A DNA stretch of 64,000 bases from Streptosporangiaceae bacterium (GCA_025964715.1 JAOPYH010000236.1:1-64000), one strand, 5' to 3'; positions 18,067 through 28,018 are shown, counted from the first letter of the stretch. Numbers and translations are program-made. The notes: generated from the letters alone by a model not told the origin.

Positions 18067-18744
18067 CTAGCCGCCTCCGTGCGGGGCTGCGGCGCGGGTC
18101 GGCGTGGCGTCCGCCGGGAGCCGTACGGTGATCTCGCCGCTCAGCCGGGAGCCCGCCGAGAGGTCGAGGTCGTCGCCGCTCCAGAACCGTCCAGGGTCGT
18201 ACCAATTGGGTCGCCGGTCGTCGGGCAGCAGCCCCATGGCCTGGTAGGTCACGGCCACCACCTCCGCGCAGTAGGCCGTCTCCAGGTCCGCGTCCCGCGA
18301 CGGGCGCCGCCTGACGGGCAGCCGGCCGCGCGCCCATCGCGAGGCCAGGCGGGCAGTCGAGGGGAACGGCGTCCCATCGAGGCGGGCGATCGTGCTGAGG
18401 ACCGCGTTCTCCATCTCCCTGTTGACGGGACGGTCGAGTTGGCGCAGCCATGCGCGCTGGCCGTACCGCGTGCCCCAGACCAGGACCGCCTCGCGCAGGT
18501 CGTGCAGTTGCGCTCCACGCTGATGGCCGCCGGACCACAGGTCGGGCAGCGACCGGCCGAGCTCCGCGTGCCACATGAGGGGTGGCAGGTCGTCGATGAC
18601 CACCGACATGCCGACGTGGTTCACGGGACTGTTGGTCGTCATCTGGATGGCCCGGTCGGCCGCCGTGCGTCCGCGGAAGAGCCACACGTCACCGGTCCGG
18701 GTGAGGTCGATCGCCTCGTCGAGGCTGATGCTGGTGCCGGCCAT
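18067..18744 (-). CDS. Permuted papain-like (YiiX/NlpC-P60 superfamily-like) protein
   Basis: GDVWLFRGRTAADRAIQMTTNSPVNHVGMSVV ... YCAEVVAVTYQAMGLL: His in the NHVG motif before the Cys in the YCAE motif, a permuted order. Confidence 0.6.
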   Translation of the reverse strand: MAGTSISLDEAIDLTRTGDVWLFRGRTAADRAIQMTTNSPVNHVGMSVVIDDLPPLMWHAELGRSLPDLWSGGHQRGAQLHDLREAVLVWGTRYGQRAWLRQLDRPVNREMENAVLSTIARLDGTPFPSTARLASRWARGRLPVRRRPSRDADLETAYCAEVVAVTYQAMGLLPDDRRPNWYDPGRFWSGDDLDLSAGSRLSGEITVRLPADATPTRAAAPHGGG

Positions 18745-18762
18745 GGCCCGTAGCCTAGGCGG

Positions 18763-18963
18763 ATGCGATGGTGGAAGGTCATGGGTCTGGCCGGTTTCGT
18801 CGGGGTCGCGGCGACCGGGGCGGTGATCGCCCGCGCCGAGCGTCGCCGCCGTGCTTACACCCCGGAGCAGATCAGGGAGCGGCTGCACGCCCGTCTCGCG
18901 GACGCGGCGGCGGCCGGGGAGGGGGCGCAGGCCCCGGAGAGCGGGCCGGCCGCTCGGTTCTGA
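18763..18963 (+). CDS. Small hypothetical membrane-anchored protein
   Basis: 66 aa; N-terminal TM segment MRWWKVMGLAGFVGVAATGAVIA followed by charged helix. Confidence 0.5.
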   Translation: MRWWKVMGLAGFVGVAATGAVIARAERRRRAYTPEQIRERLHARLADAAAAGEGAQAPESGPAARF

Positions 18964-19421
18964 GGGTCTGTGTCCATTGTCACGTACGGGTCGCCGGCCC
19001 CCGCGTTCGCCGGACGTCATCGGGACTGCGTGGGGCTTCGACGCCCCGGTCGTGCGGCCGGCTGCGTGTGTCCTCACGGGAATAGGCGCAGGTCGCATGG
19101 CCCTGCTGTGCTCTTCGAGCCCGGCGCGGATACAAGGGACCGGTATTTCGGTCAAAGCGTCCATATATCCCTTGACTAGAACTACCCCGACAAATCACTG
19201 CATTTGGCTTACGGTCGGCTGTGTGGATCGTTGGGGTTTTATGACGCCACTCCTTGTGCCAATCTGGTCCCGCTGTCGCTTTCAGGCCGGCGACTGATCA
19301 CGCGTGGTTTTCCGCTAAGAGTGCAGGCGGCAAGGGGGCTCATTCCGCCCCCGGTGGAACAGTTGCCGGCTGTGAGCGCGCGCGCAGTGGCTCAGCGGAC
19401 TAGGAAGGGACTCACCCACCG

Positions 19422-20630
19422 ATGTGCACACTGCGGCGGCGTGTCGCGCGCTGGCTGGATCCCACGGTGGGACAGCCGCCCCCCGTCGTTGCCCCGTCGC
19501 CGAGTCGACCGGACCCGCAGGTCCAGCACGCCCAGCCCCAGCACGCTGAGGACGCATGGCCGGCGATCTGCGACCAGTTCGCCCTGCAGGTGCTCGGCCT
19601 GGCCGAGCACCTGCGGCCGGCGCTGGACTCGCTGGAGGGAGACGAGGACGATCCGGACAGGCTCCAGTCGCTGTACCAGGTGGATCACGCCGTCACGCGA
19701 ATGCGTCGCGCCGCCCGGGACATGCGGATCCTCGCCGGCCGGGAGGACGAGGAGATGAGCGGCTACACGTCCTCTCTGGTCGACGTGCTCAGGGTCGCGG
19801 AGTCCTCCATCGAACGCTATGACCAGATCTCGATCGGCAGAACAGTCGAACTGGCCGTCGTCGCCTACGCGGCGGACGACGTCGCCTCGCTCTTGGCCGC
19901 GCTACTCGACAACGCGACCAGGTACTCGCCCTCGACGGTGACGGTCAGCGCACACCTGCTGGAGAACGGCAGCGTGATGCTCCGCGTCGAGGACCAGGGC
20001 ATCGGCATCGCGCCGGACCACGTCGCCGTGCTCAATGCCGCGCTCGCGGGTCCGGTCCCGGGCGTGGACGAGCGTACGGGTAAGCACACGGGCTTCCCCG
20101 TGGTGCATCGCCTGTCCGACAAGCACGGCCTGAGCGTCAGCCTGGCGTCCCGTTCGGCGCCAGGGGAAACCGCGGCGAGCGGCACGATTGCGATGGTGGC
20201 CATCCCGCCGAGCCTGCTGTGCGAGATCCCGCCGACCGGTCCGGCCATCGGCCGTGGCCCCGAGCCGGCCGCGGCGCAGACGGCCTCCCGGGGCGGGCCC
20301 GCGGCGCCGGGCCCGTCGCAGCGACCCGAACAGGCGCATCTGCACGTCGCGCGCGGGGACATGCCGGCCGGGGGTGGAAGGGATGCCGTGCAGCCGGAGG
20401 AGGCATCGGCCGTGGCCGTCGGGGGCCTTCCGCGCCGCGAACGCACGAGCCTGCGTGGTTTCGACGCCACGCCGCCGGTGCGCGAGCACACCGGCACCAA
20501 TGACCAGGCTGCCGCCCGCCGGTCCTTCGCCGATGACCTCACCGCCTTCGGCGCGGGAGACCAGAAGGCCCGAGCACAGGGTTCGAGCAGCACAGATCAA
20601 GGCACTCCGGAAGAGCAGGTGCGGGAATGA
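19422..20630 (+). CDS. Conservon CvnA-like ATP-binding (HATPase) protein, apparently lacking an N-terminal transmembrane sensor
   Basis: LLAALLDNATRYSP N-box, VEDQGIGIAPDH G1 box; position directly before roadblock/DUF742/GTPase genes. Confidence 0.85.
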   Translation: MCTLRRRVARWLDPTVGQPPPVVAPSPSRPDPQVQHAQPQHAEDAWPAICDQFALQVLGLAEHLRPALDSLEGDEDDPDRLQSLYQVDHAVTRMRRAARDMRILAGREDEEMSGYTSSLVDVLRVAESSIERYDQISIGRTVELAVVAYAADDVASLLAALLDNATRYSPSTVTVSAHLLENGSVMLRVEDQGIGIAPDHVAVLNAALAGPVPGVDERTGKHTGFPVVHRLSDKHGLSVSLASRSAPGETAASGTIAMVAIPPSLLCEIPPTGPAIGRGPEPAAAQTASRGGPAAPGPSQRPEQAHLHVARGDMPAGGGRDAVQPEEASAVAVGGLPRRERTSLRGFDATPPVREHTGTNDQAAARRSFADDLTAFGAGDQKARAQGSSSTDQGTPEEQVRE

Positions 20631-21076
20631 CCGTTGGCGGTTCCTCCACCCAGCCGCGGGACCCTCACGAGTTCGGCTGGCTCATCAACAACTTCGCCTC
20701 GTCGACCCCCGGAGTGGCGCAGGCGCTCATCGTGTCCTCGGACGGGCTACCGCTGATCGCCTCCGAAGGGATGTCCGCGGATGTCGCGGACCCTCTCGCG
20801 GCCATGACCAGCGGCATGATCAGCCTCGGCCACAGCATCGCGGGAATGGTCGGCGAGGGCGGCTGTGACCAGATCATGCTGAAGTTCCGGTCCGGGCACT
20901 TCCTCTTCATGGCGATCGGCAACCTCGCCGGTCTGGCCGTCCTAGTGAGGGACGGCTCCAACCTCGGCGTGGTCGCCCACCGTATGGCACAGCTCGTGGA
21001 CAGCGTCGGACACGTGCTGACCCCACGGATGCGCGACGACCTACGTCGGCTTTCGGCCGGTCAGGGCGCCTCATGA
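20627..21076 (+). CDS. Roadblock/LC7 domain protein (CvnB-like)
   Basis: FGWLINNFASSTPGVAQALIVSSDGLPLIASEGM...; 4-bp overlap with upstream gene. Confidence 0.93.
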   Translation: MTVGGSSTQPRDPHEFGWLINNFASSTPGVAQALIVSSDGLPLIASEGMSADVADPLAAMTSGMISLGHSIAGMVGEGGCDQIMLKFRSGHFLFMAIGNLAGLAVLVRDGSNLGVVAHRMAQLVDSVGHVLTPRMRDDLRRLSAGQGAS

Positions 21077-21107
21077 CGGCGCGGCCACCCGAGGTGAGAG
21101 AGCGGAT

Positions 21108-21452
21108 ATGACGGCCAACCCCTGGGTCCGGCCCTACGTGCTGACCGGCGGACGGACACGTACGAGGCAACACCTCTACGTACACACGTTGGTCTCGGTG
21201 CGGAACTATGACCCCTCGTTCGCCGCGGGCCTCCTCCCCGAGGCGCGGTCGTTGTACGAGCGGGCGCACGCCGGCCCCGAGTCCGTGGCGGAACTGTCAG
21301 CGAACTGCGGTATCTCGCTCGGTGTCACGCGTGTGCTCCTGGGAGACCTGGCCGCCGGCAACTGGGTGCTGATCAATCCGGAGAACTACAGGTCTCCGTA
21401 CGACCCAAGCCTCCTGAAGAGAGTCATCCATGGCCTACGCGAACTCGCCTGA
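21108..21452 (+). CDS. DUF742 domain protein (CvnC-like)
   Basis: WVRPYVLTGGRTR..., VAELSANCGISLGVTRVLLGDLAAGNWVLI. Confidence 0.93.
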   Translation: MTANPWVRPYVLTGGRTRTRQHLYVHTLVSVRNYDPSFAAGLLPEARSLYERAHAGPESVAELSANCGISLGVTRVLLGDLAAGNWVLINPENYRSPYDPSLLKRVIHGLRELA

Positions 21453-22038
21453 CGCCGCGCCCTCGCGCATCACCTCGGCCAAGCTCGTGGTGGCGGGCGG
21501 ATTCGGCGTGGGCAAGACGACGTTCGTCGGTGCGGTCTCGGAGATCCCTCCGGTCAACACGGAGGCGTGGATGACGCAGGCGAGCGAGTCGGTGGACCCG
21601 CCCGACATGGGAGACCAGAAGACCAAGACCACTGTCGCGATGGACTTCGGCCGGATCACGCTCGCCCGGGATCTGGTGCTGTACCTGTTCGGCACGCCAG
21701 GACAGCCGCGGTTCTGGCCGATGTGGGACGACCTGTGCCGGGGCGCGAGCGCCGCGGTCGTGCTGGTCGACACCCGCAGGCTCGACGCCTCCTTCGCGGC
21801 GGTCAACTATTTCGAGAACGACTCCGACCTGCCCTTCATCGTCGCCGTCAACCTTTTCGACGGCCGGCAGACCCACGGCCTCGGCGAGGTCCGTGAAGCC
21901 CTCCAGCTGGCGAAGGCCGTCCCCGTCACCACGTGCGACGCCCGGGACCGCAGGTCCGTGGTGCAGTCGCTCACGGGTGCCCTGACCTACACGATGAAAC
22001 GCACCGCCGCTGGTCGTCCAGGCGCCTTGGCCCCCTGA
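21430..22038 (+). CDS. Small GTP-binding protein (CvnD-like)
   Basis: KLVVAGGFGVGKTTFVGAVSEI P-loop; FGTPGQPRFW switch II. Confidence 0.95.
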   Translation: MAYANSPDAAPSRITSAKLVVAGGFGVGKTTFVGAVSEIPPVNTEAWMTQASESVDPPDMGDQKTKTTVAMDFGRITLARDLVLYLFGTPGQPRFWPMWDDLCRGASAAVVLVDTRRLDASFAAVNYFENDSDLPFIVAVNLFDGRQTHGLGEVREALQLAKAVPVTTCDARDRRSVVQSLTGALTYTMKRTAAGRPGALAP

Positions 22039-22061
22039 CAGCCGGCACCGAACAGGAGGCA

Positions 22062-23309
22062 ATGATGCGCAAGATCCTTATCGTCGGCGCCGGACAGGGA
22101 GGCCTCCAGCTGGGCCTGAGTCTCCTCGCCGAGGGCTACGACGTGACGATCATGTCCGCGCGCACTCCCGAGGAGATACGTGCCGGCCGGGTCATGTCGA
22201 CGCAGTGCATGTTCTCGCCCAGCCTGCAGCTGGAGCGCGATCTCGGGCTCAACCTCTGGGAGGACCAGGCACCGAAGATCGTGGCCCAGGGCCTCACGGT
22301 CGCCGCCTCGCCGGGCACCGCGGCCTTCGACTTCATCGGCCCCTGGGACGACTACGCACAGTCGGTGGATCAGCGGGTCAAAATGGGCGGCTGGCTCGAG
22401 CTGTTCGAGGCCAGGGGCGGCAAGGTGATCTACCACGGCGTGATGACGTCGGACCTGGCCGGGCTGGCGAGTCTCTACGAGCTCACGATCATCGCCGCGG
22501 GCAAGGGCGAGCTGGTCGAACTCTTCGACCGTGACGCCGGCAGGTCCCCGTACGACCGTCCGCAGCGCATGCTCGCGGCCATCTATGTGCACGGGATGAC
22601 GCCCGTCCCGGAGCATCCCGCGCCGTACGTGCGGATCACTGCCAACCCCGGCCTGGGCGAGCTCATCTACATGCCCGGCTACACCAACTCCGGCGCGTGC
22701 GGCATCCTGCTCTGGGAGGCCGTCCCCGGCGGCCCGCTGGACTGCTTCGGCGACCGGCCGGGTCCGGAGGAGCATCTCGGCCGGACCCTGCGGTTGATGC
22801 GGGAGTACGCGCCGTGGGAGTACCAGAACTGCGCCAACGCGGTGCCCACGGACGCGCGGTCCACTCTGACCGGCGGTTATGCCCCCGTGGTCCGGCGTCC
22901 GGTCGGCCGGCTGTCCGCGACGGCGCTCGTCCTGGGCATGGCGGACGTGGTCGTCGCCAACGACCCGGTGACGGGGCAGGGCGCCAACAACGCCGCGCGG
23001 TGCGCCGCCATCTACCACCAGTCGATCATTGAGCGCGGCGAGCGTCCGTTCGACGAGGAGTGGATGCAGCAGACCTTCGACTCCTACTGGGACTACGCCG
23101 CGCACGTCACCGCCTACACCAACCTGATGCTCGGGCCGCTTCCCGAGCACGTGCAGCGCATCCTCGCCACCGCGGCGCGTGTTCCCGCGGTGGCGCACCG
23201 GTTCGCCTTCGGATACGCCAACCCGAGCGACTTCCAGCACTGGCTCATGGACCCCGGCCGTGCCGACGCCTATCTGCGATCGGTGACGGCCGGAACGAGC
23301 CCCGGCTGA
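22062..23309 (+). CDS. FAD-dependent styrene monooxygenase StyA-like oxygenase
   Basis: ILIVGAGQGGLQLGLSLLAEGYDVTIMSARTPEEIRAGRVMSTQCMF; NDPVTGQGANNA; typical StyA-like architecture. Confidence 0.88.
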   Translation: MMRKILIVGAGQGGLQLGLSLLAEGYDVTIMSARTPEEIRAGRVMSTQCMFSPSLQLERDLGLNLWEDQAPKIVAQGLTVAASPGTAAFDFIGPWDDYAQSVDQRVKMGGWLELFEARGGKVIYHGVMTSDLAGLASLYELTIIAAGKGELVELFDRDAGRSPYDRPQRMLAAIYVHGMTPVPEHPAPYVRITANPGLGELIYMPGYTNSGACGILLWEAVPGGPLDCFGDRPGPEEHLGRTLRLMREYAPWEYQNCANAVPTDARSTLTGGYAPVVRRPVGRLSATALVLGMADVVVANDPVTGQGANNAARCAAIYHQSIIERGERPFDEEWMQQTFDSYWDYAAHVTAYTNLMLGPLPEHVQRILATAARVPAVAHRFAFGYANPSDFQHWLMDPGRADAYLRSVTAGTSPG

Positions 23310-23323
23310 GGGCAGGCACACGA

Positions 23324-23354
23324 ACGGGCCCGGACGCGGAAGCGCCGGGCCCGT
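23324..23354. terminator. Bidirectional hairpin terminator between convergent genes
   Basis: 10-bp perfect stem ACGGGCCCGG / CCGGGCCCGT, 11-nt loop. Confidence 0.75.
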
Positions 23355-23395
23355 CGCTCTTCGCCACAGCGAGGCCGAAAACGTGGGCGGTGTAG

Positions 23396-26047
23396 CTAGA
23401 GGTCACGCAGCACCGTGAGGGGTGGCTTGCGTACGGCCCGGATGGCGGCCCAGCCGGCCAGCAGCAGGGTCGCCAGCGCCACGCCCCCGACCAGGACGAG
23501 ATAGCCCCACGGGACGCTGAGCGCCGCCGGCGGCGGATCGAAGACCCCGGTGAGGACCTTGACCAGCATCTGCGACAGCGTCCAGCCCGCCACGCCGCCG
23601 AGCACGAGCGCGCCGACGGTCACAACGGCGACCTCGGTCCAGACGAAGGCGCCGAGCTGGCGCGGACGGGCACCCAGCACGCTGGCGAGGGCATAGGTGC
23701 GGCGGCGTTCGGTGAACCCCAGCGCCAGCAGGAGGCCGGTGGCCGCGACGGCCAGTACGAGCGCGTAGGTGAGCTCGATGCTGGTCAGCCCACGCAGATC
23801 GACGGCCGTGAGGCTCGTTCCCACCACGTGCCGGGTCGAGTCCAGGTCGGTCACCTGGGGCTGAGCCCCGAGGCGACCGCGCAGGGCCGCCGCGAGTTCG
23901 TGCGGCGACCGCCCCTGCGCGCTCACCAGGAACGTCCCGACGGTGTCCGTGCCGGTCTGCGCCGCGACGTAGTCCGCGTTCGCCAGGATGAAGCTGTCGC
24001 GCGGGGCGGTCGGGAACTCTTTGGCCACGCCCGCGTAGTGGAACGTCACCGTGCGGTACTGCTTGGTCCGGCCGTCCTGCAGCCGGAGCCTGACCTGGTC
24101 GCCCGGCTTCAGCTGGAAGTCCTTCACGGTCTCCTCGCTGAGCAGGGCCGAGTCCGGCCGCCGGCCGAGCCGGGCGAGAAGCTCCTGAGCCGTTCCGCCG
24201 GAGAAGTAGGCGTCCTGCAGCGCCGTCATGTGCCCGATGCTCGCAGGCCGGATCCCGTAGAGGTCCTGCAGGTCAGAGCCGACGTAGGCGAACCGGTGTT
24301 GCAGCGGCTCGACGTGGCCCACCCCGGGCACGGCCGCGATCCGGCGTGCCTCCTGAGGGGAGACGTAGGCCCCGGGGGACTCGGTGACCGTCACGTCGGC
24401 GCCGTTGGTGAGCTGGGCGTCCGCGAGGGCCTGGGCCCGGTAGGTCGCGTCGAAGATGGACGTCGTGCCGGCGAAGACCACGGTCAGAGCCGCCAGTGCC
24501 ACGGTACGGGCGATGAGCACCCGCTGCCGGGACAGCGCCGCCGCGACGGCGCCCGACAGGCCGCCGGCCAGCGGACGGATCAGCGTGGCCACCAGCGGAC
24601 GACCACGGCCGAGGAGCGCGTACGTCAGCCGCCAGGTGAGCAGGCCGGCCCCGGCCCACAGGAGCGCCGGAGCCGCGAAGGCCCAGTAGCTCACCGAGAT
24701 GGTCGGCAGCCCTTCGGGCACCAGCACGATCTTGTAGCCGTTGCCGCCGGCCGCCCAGAACACCGCGCCCGCGGCCACCAGCAGCCACAGGTCCAGTCCG
24801 TACCTGAGCCAGGCGGGGGCTCGCCCGGAGATGCCGATCTCGCGCCGGGCGGTCGCGACGGTGAGGCCGCGGGCGTCCCGGATGGCCGGGACGAGCACGG
24901 CCAGGGCGGCGATGAGCAGCCCGGTCGCCGCCGCGCCGCCCTCCCAGTACGCCGCCGTCGCCGGAGTGGTCCCGAAGCGGCTCGACCCGAAGGCCAGCCA
25001 TCCGGTGAGCGCGGCGAGGCCGAGCCCGGCCGCCGCTCCCACGATCCCGACGACCAGCGCCTCGGCGGCCGCGAGTGACAGCAGGGTCCTGCGGCTCGCG
25101 CCACGCGTGCGCAGGAGCGCCTGCTCGGAGCGGCGCCGCACGGCGCCGGAGCCGGTCACGGTGGCGGTGAGGAGCCCGGCCAGTACGGCGCCGGGGACCC
25201 CGAGGAACAGGAACAGTATCTGCGCGTACAACGCATCCTCACGAGCGGCGCCGAGCGCGGCCCCGAGGTTGTCGCCGACCTTGCCCGCTCCGGCCAGGCG
25301 CACCTCGAGGTTGCGCGCGCTGCCGGAGACCTTCGCGTAGGCCGCCGCCGGATCGTTCGGCAGGGCGTGGTCCAGGCGGGCGTGGAACTGGGTGTGGACC
25401 TGGTCCGGCCTGGCCTTGGCCACCGGATCGAAGAGCTTGTGCCAGGTGGCGGCGGGGAGCACGAGGATGTTGTCGGGCGGCGCCTGGGGCTGCGCGCCGA
25501 CCGGTGCGCCGACCTTCTGGAAGAGCGAGTCCGCGTTCGGCAGGTCGACGACGCCGTCCACCCGTACTTGCGCGGCCGGCATCCCGGCGCGCTGCACGGT
25601 CAACGTGTCCCCCGGTGCGGCGTGCAGGTTGGCCGCGGTCTGCTGGGCGAGCAGTGCGCCGCCCCCGTTGCCGACGAGCGGGCGCAACTCACCCGGGAAG
25701 CTCGCGGCATAGTCGGCGGACAGCCCGAGCACCTGCCCGGCACCGGTCGTGAGGGTCTGCCCGCCCGTACGGGCCTGGAATCCGGCGGTCTGGGCGAAGT
25801 CCACCCGGCCGATCCGGGTCAGCCGGTGGTCCGCGCGAAGCGTGGGCTCGATGGAGGGAGAGCCTTCGATCTGCCAGTCCACGGGCACGCGGTCGACGGA
25901 CCGCTGCGTCATGGAGGACTTGGCCGAGGACAGGAAGGTGCCCAGTGAGGCGAGCAGCGCCACGGCCGCCGCCACCCCGATCGCGGCCGCTACCAGCCGC
26001 GCCGCGCGGCGGGCCAGCAGGCCGCGGAGCCAGATCAGGATGAGCAT
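23396..26047 (-). CDS. ABC transporter permease (FtsX/MacB-like, large)
   Basis: ~883 aa; two FtsX-like membrane regions and extracellular MacB_PCD-like region; start MLILIWLRGLL overlaps the upstream ATPase gene by 13 bp. Confidence 0.9.
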   Translation of the reverse strand: MLILIWLRGLLARRAARLVAAAIGVAAAVALLASLGTFLSSAKSSMTQRSVDRVPVDWQIEGSPSIEPTLRADHRLTRIGRVDFAQTAGFQARTGGQTLTTGAGQVLGLSADYAASFPGELRPLVGNGGGALLAQQTAANLHAAPGDTLTVQRAGMPAAQVRVDGVVDLPNADSLFQKVGAPVGAQPQAPPDNILVLPAATWHKLFDPVAKARPDQVHTQFHARLDHALPNDPAAAYAKVSGSARNLEVRLAGAGKVGDNLGAALGAAREDALYAQILFLFLGVPGAVLAGLLTATVTGSGAVRRRSEQALLRTRGASRRTLLSLAAAEALVVGIVGAAAGLGLAALTGWLAFGSSRFGTTPATAAYWEGGAAATGLLIAALAVLVPAIRDARGLTVATARREIGISGRAPAWLRYGLDLWLLVAAGAVFWAAGGNGYKIVLVPEGLPTISVSYWAFAAPALLWAGAGLLTWRLTYALLGRGRPLVATLIRPLAGGLSGAVAAALSRQRVLIARTVALAALTVVFAGTTSIFDATYRAQALADAQLTNGADVTVTESPGAYVSPQEARRIAAVPGVGHVEPLQHRFAYVGSDLQDLYGIRPASIGHMTALQDAYFSGGTAQELLARLGRRPDSALLSEETVKDFQLKPGDQVRLRLQDGRTKQYRTVTFHYAGVAKEFPTAPRDSFILANADYVAAQTGTDTVGTFLVSAQGRSPHELAAALRGRLGAQPQVTDLDSTRHVVGTSLTAVDLRGLTSIELTYALVLAVAATGLLLALGFTERRRTYALASVLGARPRQLGAFVWTEVAVVTVGALVLGGVAGWTLSQMLVKVLTGVFDPPPAALSVPWGYLVLVGGVALATLLLAGWAAIRAVRKPPLTVLRDL

Positions 26048-26706
26048 GTCTCGTCCTCTCGCATTGTTCCGTCCCGCATGACCCATCGGCGTCGCAGCCG
26101 CTCGGCGATCCGCTCATCGTGGGTCGCCACCACCAGCGCAGCGTCCAGTTCGGAGGCGGCGTTGATGAGCAGGTCGATGACGGTCTGGGCGTGCTGCGAG
26201 TCGAGCTGGGCGGTCGGCTCGTCGGCGACGATCAGCCGGGGAGCGGTCGCCAGCACGCGTGCGACAGCCACCCGCTGGGCCTGTCCGCCGGACAGCTCCT
26301 CGGGGAGCCGGCCGGCGAGCTCGGCGATGCCCACCGACTCGAGCGCGGCCAGTGCCCTGGCCCGCGCGTCCTCCTGCGACACGTTGGCGAGGAGCAGCGG
26401 CAGGGCGACGTTGTCGGCGGCGTCGAGCGGCGGCAGCAGGCTCGGGCCTTGGAAGATCATCCCGATCAGCCCGGGCTCGCGCAGCGGGTGTCCCTCCAGC
26501 CCAGGCCACGCGATGGCCCCTTTGGTGGGTTCGTCCAGGCCGGCGATGAGGTGCAGGAGGGTCGACTTGCCGGAGCCCGAAGCGCCGATCACGGCGACCT
26601 GGTCCCGGGCGTCCAGCCGGCAGCTCACGTTGTGCACGGCCACCACAGAGGTGGATCCGCTCCCGTGGGTACGCGCCACGTCGGTCAGTTCTACAAGGGT
26701 CTTCAA
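26035..26706 (-). CDS. ABC transporter ATP-binding protein
   Basis: Walker A GASGSGKSTLL, signature LSGGQAQRVAVAR, Walker B LIVADEPT. Confidence 0.96.
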   Translation of the reverse strand: MKTLVELTDVARTHGSGSTSVVAVHNVSCRLDARDQVAVIGASGSGKSTLLHLIAGLDEPTKGAIAWPGLEGHPLREPGLIGMIFQGPSLLPPLDAADNVALPLLLANVSQEDARARALAALESVGIAELAGRLPEELSGGQAQRVAVARVLATAPRLIVADEPTAQLDSQHAQTVIDLLINAASELDAALVVATHDERIAERLRRRWVMRDGTMREDETCSS

Positions 26707-27362
26707 ACGATCTCTCCGTCCCGCAGAGTCACGGTGCGATCGGCCGCGGCCGCGACGGCGGCGCTGTGCGAGGCGACGATGACGACGGTGCCCTGTTCGG
26801 TCTGGTCGCGCAGCAGGCCGAGCACCCCCTGCTCGGTCTCGGCGTCCAGCTCCCCGGTCGGTTCGTCCGCCAGGAGGACGGCGGGACGGGCGGCCAGGGC
26901 GACCGCCAGCGCGGCTCGGGCGGCCTCGCCGCCGGACAGCCTGCTCGGCCGGCTGCCGGCCCGCTGCTCGAGCCGGAGCTGCGACAGCAGCTCGTCCGGC
27001 CAGGCCGGGTCATAGCGCCCGCTGATCCGCTGGGCGAGCTCGATGTTGCGTCGTACGGTCAGGTGCTCCACGAGGTTGCCGGACTGGAACAACACGCCGA
27101 CGAGCCGGGCGCGCAGGGCCGCCCGCTCCCGTTCCGGCCGGTGGCTGATCCGGGTGCCGTCGATGCGGACGGTCCCGCCGTCGGGCTCGTCGAGCCCGGC
27201 CAGACACGCCATCAGGGTCGACTTTCCCGAGCCGGAGGGCCCGGTCACGGCGATGAAGTCCCCTGCTGCGGCGTGCAGATCCACGCCGAGCAGGGCCGCG
27301 GTCTCCTCGTCCCCGGCCCGGTAGAAGCGGTAGAGACGGGTGGCCTCGAGTGCCGGGCTCAT
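26703..27362 (-). CDS. ABC transporter ATP-binding protein
   Basis: Walker A GPSGSGKSTLM, signature LSGGEAARAALAVAL, Walker B VLLADEPT; start MSPALEATRLY. Confidence 0.95.
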   Translation of the reverse strand: MSPALEATRLYRFYRAGDEETAALLGVDLHAAAGDFIAVTGPSGSGKSTLMACLAGLDEPDGGTVRIDGTRISHRPERERAALRARLVGVLFQSGNLVEHLTVRRNIELAQRISGRYDPAWPDELLSQLRLEQRAGSRPSRLSGGEAARAALAVALAARPAVLLADEPTGELDAETEQGVLGLLRDQTEQGTVVIVASHSAAVAAAADRTVTLRDGEIV

Positions 27363-28018
27363 GCGGTCCACCGGAACCCGTCGGAGACGGTGCGCCACGG
27401 GTCCACGTTGTCGGCGCTCACCGGTCCGGTGAGCGTGAGCACCGCCTGCCGCCCGCCCTTGAAGAACTCGTAACGCTCGACGGCGTCCCGCACGACCTTC
27501 CCGGTCACCGGGTTCGGCGTGCTGTCGGTCTCGTAGATCATGCGCACCGCGGTCCCGCCGTGCCGCTGTACGGCCTCGATCTTGCGGAGCTTGAAGTTGC
27601 GCGCGCCGGCCTGGATCTTCGGGAGCTCCTGAGCGCGGGCGGAGGCCGCCGTCGGAGCGGTCGGGGCCGGGTTGGTCTCGACCCGCACGGTGTTGAGCTT
27701 GTCGGTGAACGAGGCACCCGTCGTCAGGTCGGTGCGGGCCCAGCCTTCGGGCACCTTGACCTCATATCCGTGCGAACCGTACGGCACGTATTGCGTGCTG
27801 TCCGGAATGTCCCCGGAGGGGTTGGACTCGGTGGCGTTCGGCCGCGGTGCCCCAGAGGACGACGGGACCGTCGAGCCCCCGGTTCCGTGGCCCGCGGACT
27901 GCCCGCATCCCGCGAAGGCCAGTGCGGCGACGGCGGCGGCGATGGCCGTCACGGTCCTGCGCGCCGTGATCCTGCCGGGCGTGATCTTCGTCTGCGTAAT
28001 GTGGTGGAGCATGCGCAT
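27359..28018 (-). CDS. Putative lipoprotein
   Basis: Signal peptide with lipobox ALAFAGCGQSAG; 4-bp overlap with ATPase gene. Confidence 0.8.
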   Translation of the reverse strand: MRMLHHITQTKITPGRITARRTVTAIAAAVAALAFAGCGQSAGHGTGGSTVPSSSGAPRPNATESNPSGDIPDSTQYVPYGSHGYEVKVPEGWARTDLTTGASFTDKLNTVRVETNPAPTAPTAASARAQELPKIQAGARNFKLRKIEAVQRHGGTAVRMIYETDSTPNPVTGKVVRDAVERYEFFKGGRQAVLTLTGPVSADNVDPWRTVSDGFRWTA

